In this document: positions 54,620-64,000 of the stretch, piece after piece
Layout of the letters: each line of letters starts with the position of its first letter
Numbering within the stretch: position 1 is the stretch's first letter
DNA from: Dictyostelium firmibasis
Lineage: Eukaryota; Evosea; Eumycetozoa; Dictyosteliales; Dictyosteliaceae
Reading direction: 5' to 3'
Assembly (NCBI GenBank): GCA_036169595.1
Contig: CM069770.1
Location: 2,639,501-2,703,500, forward strand
DNA: 64,000 nucleotides
Notes under the pieces: model-generated
Databases searched by the model: none
Told to the model about the DNA's origin: nothing
What the model saw: the letters and a program-made list of their open reading frames with translations, nothing else
Program-made: the position numbers and the translations under genes

Positions 54620-55571
54620 CTTTTAATTGGTATGTATTTTAACTTTGTTTTTTTTTTTGTTTATTGTTCTTGTTGTTGTAGCTATTATTGATGATATTAT
54701 ATACACTGGTATTACTATTTTGTTTGTTGGCGAGTTTTGTTTAATAATGATAATAAGGTGTTTTGTTTTGTTTATTTATTTAAATTACACTATATTACTA
54801 TTATTACTGCTAATATTCTTACTACTATTATTATTGTTATTTGTATTTATTTTTATTGTATTTATTTATTTATATGTACAATTATTATTATATTATCTAT
54901 TATTGAATTATTTTTGTATGGTATTTATTATTATTAAAAAAAAGTTTTTCAAAGAGTGCTCTTCTTCTTTAACTATTATTTAATATGCTATTATACAGAA
55001 ATAATAAAAAAAATAGATAACAATTAGAAATAAATAAAAAAAAAAAAAAAATCAGCAATACATAAAAAATATTAAATATTAAAAAAAAATAAAAAAAAAA
55101 AAATTATTATTATATGGCACAAAAAAATTTTTGTGGGGTTTTGTTGAAAAAAAAAAATAAAAAAATAATTTAAAAAAAAAAAAAAAAAAAAAAATTAAAA
55201 AAAAAAAAAATTATTTGAACGTTGGCAAGCATAAATTCGATCGTGCTAAATTTAACAACAAAACAAATAAAGTAATAATAAAAGTAATAATTTAAATTTA
55301 TTTTTTTGATACAAAGCACACAAATATGATAATTTAATAATAATATGTTTAGTTACATTTTATTTTTTTATTGTTATTATTATTATTATTATTATTATTT
55401 TTATTGGCATTGTTGTAATATTTTACCAATTTTTTGTTTATAAATAAATATATATATAAAAAAAAAGTTATTATCCTTTCTTTCCTTTTTTAGTGTGTAT
55501 TAACTTGTTAACAAGTTAATAAACATAAAATTTTTTTTTTGTTTTTGTTTTTGTTTTTGATTTTATTTTTT

Positions 55572-55606
<35 letters not shown>

Positions 55607-56212
55607 CAGATATTAAAAAAGTGATGTTTTTTTTTTTTCAAGATGATATGGAAAACATTACAGATTTTCTCACTCCACTTTTTTTAATTTTTCTTTTTCC
55701 TACTTTGTTTTATATGTATTCAAGCACAATAGGAAAAAAATAAAAAATAAATAAAAAATATAAAAATAATTAATTTTATAAATTTCTTTATGTGACATAT
55801 TACTATTGTTTTGTTATTTATTACTATATACTCAAAATTAAATATAAATATTCATTCAAAACTCTCTAGGTACATGTAATAACTAGTAATTACAAAAATA
55901 ATAAAAAAATAAAACAAAACAAAATAAAATAAAATAAAAAATAAAGTTTAATTTTAATTATTTAATTTTTTTTTTTTTTTTTTTTTTTTTTTTGATTTTA
56001 ACATAAAACAACAAGTGATCATTTGAAAAAATAAAAAAAAAAAAAAAAAAAAAAAATACTATCTCAATTTTTTTTTTTTTTTTATTTTATCTTTATTTCT
56101 ATTTTATATTTTTAACTTTATTTTTTTTTTTTTTTTTTTTTTTTTTTGAGCACACAAAGAAGAAAACCTCTGTTTTTCAAATTCAAATAATTAAAATTTC
56201 TCAATTTATGGC

Positions 56213-56251
<39 letters not shown>

Positions 56252-56597
56252 ATGACCAACAATGTCAAACAATGATACGGTCATCGCGAATTTCTGTTTT
56301 TTTTAATTTTTTTTTTTTTTCTTTAAATTAAGTTTGTAAAAAAATAAAAAAATAAAAAAAAAAATAAAAAAAAAATAAAAAAAAAAAAATAAATAAAAAA
56401 AAATTCAATATCGCACATGTGGTGAAATTATTGTCACTGCATTTTATTTTATTTCTTTATTTATTGTTATATATATGTAAATTTTAATTTATTTAGGTAC
56501 GACAAAAAAATAAATTAATAAATAAAAATTAAAATAAAATAAAAAAAATTGATGTCGACTGAAAAAAAAAATCAACCAATAGTGAACTAAATAATAA

Positions 56598-56652
<55 letters not shown>

Positions 56653-56662
56653 AAAATTAAAA
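54620..56662. promoter_or_regulatory. Two-kilobase divergent intergenic region
   Basis: This is the largest gene-free stretch outside the repeat island. It lies between CK1 (-) and the SMP-LTD gene (+). It holds a perfect 22-bp palindrome at 55499-55520 centred on GTTAAC, many T or A runs over 25 bases, (AAAT)n at 56602-56652 just before the start codon, and CpG-bearing patches at 55222-55250 and 56260-56290. The frames at 54627-54983 are Ile/Leu-rich low complexity. No RNA gene is recognised. Confidence 0.55.
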
Positions 56663-58559
56663 ATGTTTATAAATATATTTTCATTTTTATTTGGGGTTTT
56701 TTCCACAATAGTATGTGCAATCTATTTATTTATTCGATTGTTGGAGACATTAGATACAAAAACCGAGAAAGAATATCTTGAGATGTTAAAAGAAACTGAA
56801 GCAGAGAAAAAGCTAATGAAATTAGATACCTCAAGATACAACTCTGAAAAAAGAGGTAAGGTTTATATAAAATTACCAGACTCTACAACGAATATACCAG
56901 AAAAACATTATTGTGTCTTAAAGAATAATATGTTATTTTTATTTAATAATCCAAATGTATGTAAAGCAAACATAATAAATAAATAAATAAAAAACACAAA
57001 TAATAATTTATAATTAATTTATTAATTTCAAAAAAAAAAAAACAAAAAAAAAAAAAAAGGATGTATCAGCAGTTAATGTAATTTGTTTTGATGGTTGTTC
57101 AGTATCTATTGTTAGAAATAAAGTTGGATCAAGTAAATATAATAAAAAGAATTGTATATCAGTTATGCAACCTGAAAGAGATCTATTATATCACTCAAAG
57201 ATTTTACATTTTTATTTCGATTGTGGTAAAGATCTAGAGACATGGTATTGGTTTGTAAAAGAGGCATCATCGATGACTGTTAAAAAAACACAATTAGAAG
57301 ATCAAGAGGAGAAAATTTGTAAAAAGTTTTTCGAAGATTTACCAGCTCGTTTAAATATACCACAAAGTTGTAGAGTTGGTACTATACCTGAACAAACTCA
57401 ACCATCTGTATCTAATAATGTAAATAGTAATAATAGTAGCAATAATATAACGAATAGTAGTACTTTTGATGCACCTTCATCAGCAACATCATCAATCAAC
57501 TCAACAGCATCATCATTATCAAGTTTTGCAATTAATAAATTTAAATCTAAAACTTCACCACCATCATCAGAGGAACAATCAGTGTTAAGAGATAGATCAG
57601 CTTCTAAATCATCATCAACAAATTCCGCTTTCTCAAATGAAATGATCGATAGTCAAATCAATACATTAATAGACGATATTAATGATAGTAATAGCAACAG
57701 CAACAACGGTGGTAATAGTGGATTCGCTAAAAATGGTACTATTCATTTATCATCAAATCAATTTATGTCACAAAATGTAAACTCAACAATACCAACTCAA
57801 ATTCAACCAGTACAATCAAGATATGATTGGTTCAATGTTGCATTAGCTCGTGTATTCTTTAATTTCTATGCATCTGAAACTTTATTAGGTTTTGCTGCTG
57901 AAAAAATCACTAAAAAAATTAACAAACTAAAGAAACCATCAATCCTTAAATCAATAACTTTACAAAATTTAGATTTTGGTCCAAATATCCCAGTTTTGAA
58001 TGATGCTAAACTTTTATATTTAACACCACAGGGTGAATTTGTAAGTAATAATTATATTAATAATAATGATAATAATAATAATAATAATAAAACAATAGTA
58101 TCATTAAGTAGTAATCAATTTATATTAATATCCTTTGTTTTATTTATTATCTATAAGAGCGCAGATATTGCAATTACATATCATGGTGGATTTACATTAA
58201 CAATTAAAATTGAAGTTATGATTAGTTTCCGTAATCATTCAGTTACAATCCCATTTGTAATTTCAGTATTAATTAAATCATTACAAGGCAGATTAAATGT
58301 ACAATGTTTACCAACACCAACCAAAAGACTTTGGATTGGTTTCTATGAAGAACCTGAATGTGAATTGTCCATCGATACCTCGATTGGTCAATCTAAAACT
58401 GGTTATTTCACAAATATGCCAAAATTAGCAAAAATCATCGTCAATAAATTAAAGGCTGAAGTTTTCGAAATGATGGTTTTACCAAACATGGATGATTTCC
58501 CATTGCCACACCCAAAAGGTCATAAAAATCCACCTCCAATCCCTCAACCAACTTTATAA
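56663..58559 (+). CDS. SMP-LTD lipid-transfer protein, TEX2/Nvj2-like, three exons
   Basis: Exons 56663-56956, 57060-58040 and 58158-58559 give 558 residues. An N-terminal membrane anchor (IFSFLFGVFSTIVCAIYLFI) and a PH-like domain (about 65-165) are followed by a Ser/Asn linker. The SMP-LTD domain (about 285-530) has ARVFFNFYASETLLGFAAEK, LDFGPNIPVLNDAKLLYL, GGFTLTIKIEV and LQGRLNVQCLPTPTKRLWIG. This order matches TEX2/Nvj2, which tethers ER to other membranes and moves lipids between them. The second intron (58041-58157) is 117 bases and lacks in-frame stops, so retention would add 39 residues inside the SMP domain. Splicing is favoured because the insert is Asn-rich and breaks the conserved fold. 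Confidence 0.88.
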
Positions 58560-58748
58560 AAAAACAAAAAATAAAATAAAAAAATAAAAAAATAATAATA
58601 AATAAAACAATATAAAAAAAATAATAATATTATAACAATAGATTATTTTTATAAACAATAGTAGTTGATTGTGAGTTTTTTTTGTTTTTTTTCAAAATAT
58701 ATATTTTTTTTTTTTTTAATATTTATAACACTAAAGGTTATTACTTAT

Positions 58749-60153
<1,405 letters not shown>

Positions 60154-60186
60154 TTTTTTTTTTTTTTTCATTTCAAAAAAAAACAA

Positions 60187-60530
60187 AAAAAAAATAAAAA
60201 AATAAAAAAATTAAAATTAAAAAAAAAACAAATTGTTATTTTTGTTAAATTTCTTACTTTTTTTTTTTTTTTTTTTTTAGAATGTTGCAACAACAATAAA
60301 TATAAAAGTTAAAAAAAATTATTTTTATTTTATTTTTTATTTTTTAATCCTTATTTTTTTTTTTCTTTTTATTTTATTTATTTTTTTTTTTTTTTTTAAC
60401 TAGTTATCTTCATTTTTCTGGATTTATTTGGGTGTGTATTTCTTTTTTTATCATACCCAAAATTTAAACTTAAGATATCCACACTAAATATATCTTATAT
60501 ATTTTTATTCTCCACCAAACCTTCCAATCC
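60187..60530. promoter_or_regulatory. Upstream of oligoribonuclease
   Basis: A/T runs; nothing recognised. Confidence 0.4.
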
Positions 60531-60544
60531 TGCGTAGTAGTTAA

Positions 60545-60822
60545 ACACATCTGATAATTTAAAATCAGGAAATGAGTCATCATCATTTAATTTGATTGAT
60601 TTATGAAGCTTGTGTAGATGGTCATGGTTTAAATGGAAATAAATCTATTTTGTATTTAGTAGTGACAGAGGAAATAGTGGAATATCCCCCTCCTAATGAT
60701 TCGGAAAAGGCTCAAAAGATAAATTTTATAGAGGTTTAATCCATCACATATCTGGTAAATTTGATATGTGTGTGAGGACAGGGTCAAAAAAATTACAAAA
60801 AGAAAAGAATTATGTTTAAAAA
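60545..60822 (+). pseudogene. Gene fragment, broken
   Basis: Coding-like plus-strand sequence appears in three successive frames: NLKSGNESSSFNLIDL up to 60613, then EACVDGHGLNGNKSILYLVV and VEYPPPNDSEKAQKINF (60606-60738), then GLIHHISGKFDMCVRTGS up to about 60819. Base composition stands out from the flanks. The frame changes near 60612 and 60732 suggest a decayed host gene or a short duplicated piece of one. I do not recognise the protein. Confidence 0.4.
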
Positions 60823-61000
60823 AAAAAAGAAAAAAAAAAAAAAAAAATTTAATTTAATTTAACTTTTTTTTTTTTAAAAAAGATAAATGAAAAAAAAAAA
60901 TCAAATTAATTTTTAAAAAATAATGCTCTTATAGAAGATTAGTTTTAAAAAAATAATAAAAAAAAAAATAAAAAAATAAAAAAAATTAATCAAAAATTTA

Positions 61001-61038
<38 letters not shown>

Positions 61039-61188
61039 TTTAGTTTAAAAATTGATATAATTTAAGTGTGATTTAAGGTTCTTGAGAAAATAACAAAAAA
61101 AAACGAAAAAAAAATTATTTCCACCAATGATAATGTAAAAATTATGTAAATTTTTACAAAGTTTTTACAAATTTTACATGGATAGTCG

Positions 61189-61232
<44 letters not shown>

Positions 61233-61304
61233 CATAAAAATAATTCTCGCACATTTTTTTAGGTCTTTTTGTTTATTTTATTTACGCAACCAATATAATA
61301 CAAA
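60823..61304. promoter_or_regulatory. Upstream region of eS30
   Basis: A and T runs, including a run of over 40 T at 61192-61232. GTAAAAATT and AATTTTTAC words near 61135-61180 form small inverted pairs. Confidence 0.4.
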
Positions 61305-62146
61305 ATGGGTATGTGTCACTCTCTTATTTTACCCATATAAAAAACTTGAGGGAAAAAAAAAAAAAAAGAAAAAATAAATAAGTTTGGTATTTGATTTGAC
61401 AACAGTTGTAATAATTGATGATAGTGGTTTTCAAACAACCAAAAAAAAAAAAAAAAAAATATAAATAGTAGTAATAAAAAAAAAAATAATAAATGTGAAA
61501 AAAAAAAAAAAACCGAAATTTTTTTTTGGGTAGAAATTAAGCATTTTAGATCACACTGAATATAAATACAGGTCAATCAAAATAAAGATAAAAATAAAAA
61601 TAAAAAACCAAAATATTCACGATTCGAATAAATAGAATAACAAGCAAAAAAATTGACAGGGAGACTAGAGAAAAAAAAATACAATTTCAAATAGTTAAAA
61701 AATTAAAATCACATTACTATCATCAAAAAGATCACTCACCAACAAGAGAAACTGAAAAGAAAATCAATACCAACTTTTTTTTTTTTTTTTTACTACTTTT
61801 TTTAATTCCTTCAATCGTTTTTTTTTTTTTTCAAAAAAAAAATCAAATAAAAACCTCATTTAAAATTTTTATTAATTATTTACAAATTTCTTTTTTTTCT
61901 TTTTTCTTTTTTTATTTATTTTTAATTAAATCAATTTAAAAAAATACAGGTAAAGTACATGGTGGTTTGAATCGTGCTGGTAAAGTCAGAAACGCTACTC
62001 CAAAGAAGGATAAGGAAGAAAAAAGAAAGCCAAAGGTTGGTCGTGCTAAAAAGAGAATGATCTTCAACAGACGTAACGTCGCCGCTGTCGCTGGTTTCGG
62101 TAAAAAGAAGGGTTACAACACTCAAAACGTCCCAACCGTTGCTTAA
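61305..62146 (+). CDS. rps30: Cytosolic ribosomal protein eS30, two exons
   Basis: Exon 1 is only ATGG (61305-61308). The GTATGT intron runs 641 bases, and exon 2 is 61950-62146; together they give 66 residues. The sequence [19 protein letters not shown], then [12 protein letters not shown] and [15 protein letters not shown] is eS30, a small-subunit protein near the decoding site. No ubiquitin-like domain is fused to it, unlike animal FAU. Exon 2 is unusually GC-rich for this genome (codons AAG, AAC, GTC, CGT), as expected for a very highly expressed gene. An intron directly after the start codon is common in ribosomal protein genes, but 641 bases is long for Dictyostelium. Confidence 0.95.
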
Positions 62147-62330
62147 ATTTATTAAAATACATTTTATAATTAATATAATAATAAATTTTTGAATCAAGAT
62201 TTGAAGAAATATTTTACTTTTTTAAAATAAAATAAATATTTTCCCCCTTATCTTTAAAAAAAAAAAAAAACAAACCAACAGACTATTTCTTTCTTTTTTT
62301 TTTATTTTTTTAATTATATTTTATTTTATT

Positions 62331-64000
62331 TTAATTCGCATTTACTCTTGATCTATTTCTATTCCTATTGATTAATAATGGTTTTTTATCATTTGAAGAT
62401 GTTTGTTCATTTGCAATTTTGATAACAATTGCAGAGATAACTATTGCAACAACCACAACTATTATATTTAAATTATTACCAAAGAAGCTAGATGTATTTG
62501 ATTTACTATGGGTGATTGCACAACAGAGTAGTTGTGTTTCAACATTTGATATCTCTTTATGAACATAATCTAAAAATCCAACAACTTGAGTTGCTACCAT
62601 TATTAAATCTTGTGAAATTTTTTCTTTTTGTAAACTTTTTTTTTTTTTTTTTTTTTTTTTTATTAATTATAATTAGTAAAATATCAAAAACTAAACTAAT
62701 AATAAAAAAAATACATACGAATTTAATTCTTTTGAATTTAAATAAGAAGGAATTGATTTAATTTGATTTGTAATTTCATTTGTAATTTGTTCTAAATCAT
62801 TATGTAACCTTTGAACGATTGATTTTAAGATTGGTAATTTTGAAGGTGGAGTGTGATAAAGACGATCGATTATAAAATTACCTTTATACAAAGAGATATC
62901 TTCAATTTCAAAACCTAATGAATCTATTAAATACTTTGAAGAGAATCTAGTGATTTCATTCAAAGCTAAATTTAAATTATGTTCAGAGGATTGAATGGAA
63001 GTAATGATGGTGTTACGTATAATTGCATCGATAAAGATTTCAGAGATATCACCACTACCACCAGTGAAACCATTACTAACATCATTGGAACGACCATGAA
63101 ATAGATTCCAAGGTGATGCACCAAAACTCCAAAGGAAATTATTAACTAATCTATTATGTGATTCAGAGTAATGTAAAGTTGGACCTAATAAACCTTGTGA
63201 TGAACCTAAACCTGCTATAATATTTCTAGTACCAGAATAGAGTGAATTTATTTGAACTGGTAAATTACCTTTATAAAATGTACTATTATATGTATGATTT
63301 GACATTAATACAACAATTGCATCTTGGTTACTTGCGTAGGAATGATATTTATCGAGTAAAAGATTATTATTATTATTATTTGTATTATTACTATTAAAAG
63401 TTGAAGAAGTTAAAGTAAAAATATAAACTGGTAAAATTTTTGATTTTTGTGAAGGTGAGTTTCTATTTTTATTACTTGTAACTTTTAAGCTTAATGGAAT
63501 TTGAGATACATCATTACCAATTAAACCACTTGCTAATATATCATCCTCTTGTTTTAATGATAAAAGTAATTCTTTACTATCTAAATATTGTTTTCTTGTG
63601 GAAAAGAATTTACCATTAGTTGGATTCATTTCAAAGGATGAGTGAGATTTAATAGATTTTGAGAATGCCATTGAAATATGCTTATGTTCATGAATTGAAT
63701 GTTCTGCGAAAATAAATTCAACCTTTGAGAAAGGGAATAATCTTTTTGATTGTCTTTTAATTAACTCTACATCCAATAAATCCTTTTGAACATTTATATC
63801 TGATGAATCTTTGAATATTAGAATTGGAATTAATATCTTTTGAAATAATGGTATATAATTGAATTTGGTATCTTGCAAGAAAACATTTTTAATACTTCCA
63901 ATTACTAATGAAGACATATGAGATATTATTTCAATTGGTGATGCACCTTGAATTGATGTACCACTATAACCATCCTTTACAAAATATTCAATTAATCTTG
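62331..64000 (-). CDS. Conserved membrane-anchored protein of unknown function, C-terminal part (runs off right edge)
   Basis: Exon 62719-64000 is open to the window edge (HMSSLVIGS is internal, so the ATG near 63917 is not the start). It joins exon 62331-62634 in phase 2 (GTATGT...AAAAAG). Visible are about 427 residues plus 101. The luminal-looking part has LLGPTLHYSESHNRLVNNFL and FGASPWNLFHGRSND, then a helical region with ILKSIVQRLHNDLEQITNEI. The last exon carries one membrane segment (LNIIVVVVAIVISAIVIKIA) and a short basic tail, so it is a type I topology protein. I do not recognise the family. Conserved-looking Trp, His and Gly residues suggest an enzyme or receptor ectodomain. Confidence 0.8.

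Noticed and set aside
61931-62197. Minus-strand 88-codon frame
   Set aside because: Exactly antisense to eS30, whose identity is certain.
63600-63917. Start codon of the right-edge gene at 63917
   Set aside because: The frame stays open to the window edge with protein-like sequence (EYFVKDGYSGTSIQGASP), so this Met is internal.

Overview
The window is nuclear DNA of the social amoeba Dictyostelium discoideum or a very close relative. It is extremely A+T-rich, with long homopolymers and (ATT/AAT)n arrays. Proteins carry poly-Asn and poly-Gln tracts, introns are short and AT-rich with GTAAGT/GTATGT donors, and several gene families are typical of Dictyostelium (FNIP repeats, Aly-type lysozymes, full-size ABCG transporters). 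From memory, dypA, an annotated histidine ammonia-lyase, an abcG16/17-type transporter and cak1 exist as -1/-2 pairs because laboratory strain AX4 carries a large inverted duplication on chromosome 2, so this window probably lies in one arm. That placement is inference.

Layout. 1-30 kb is ordinary gene-dense DNA: a NUP188-like 5' end (-), a secreted beta-propeller-like protein (+), a DyP peroxidase (-), an aromatic amino-acid ammonia-lyase (+), a two-repeat coiled-coil protein (-), a peroxisomal D-amino-acid/D-aspartate oxidase (-), a 1,464-residue ABCG transporter (-), an acyl-CoA thioesterase-like protein (-), tRNA-splicing endonuclease subunit Sen34 (-), MBF1 (+), a small unknown protein (+), mitochondrial bL20 (-), a short FNIP protein (+), a RING-CH protein (+) and a seven-span membrane protein (+).

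30.0-36.2 kb is a repeat island. It holds a reduced LTR-element fossil, a GC-richer structured patch, a decayed acidic gene, two tRNA-Leu genes each followed by an external B box, five copies of a tRNA-derived SINE-like repeat, and a LINE-like coding tail with a poly(A) tract. One SINE-like insertion (34995-35340) is flanked by 14-bp direct repeats and ends in about 35 A. This is the most interesting structure in the window.

36.3-64 kb returns to host genes: an unrecognised 1,655-residue Asn-rich protein (-) with a perfect palindromic E2F-type site just upstream, a zinc-finger gene relic (-), an FNIP pseudokinase lacking DFG (+), an Aly lysozyme-like protein with a Ser/Gly linker (+), a CAP-domain surface protein (+), an OFA-type MFS transporter (+), casein kinase I (-), an SMP-LTD lipid-transfer protein of the TEX2 type (+), oligoribonuclease (-), a small gene relic, ribosomal protein eS30 (+), and the 3' part of a membrane-anchored protein (-) that leaves the right edge. 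Exon joins were inferred by eye from splice signals, reading phase and protein-family fit. No alignment or database search was run.
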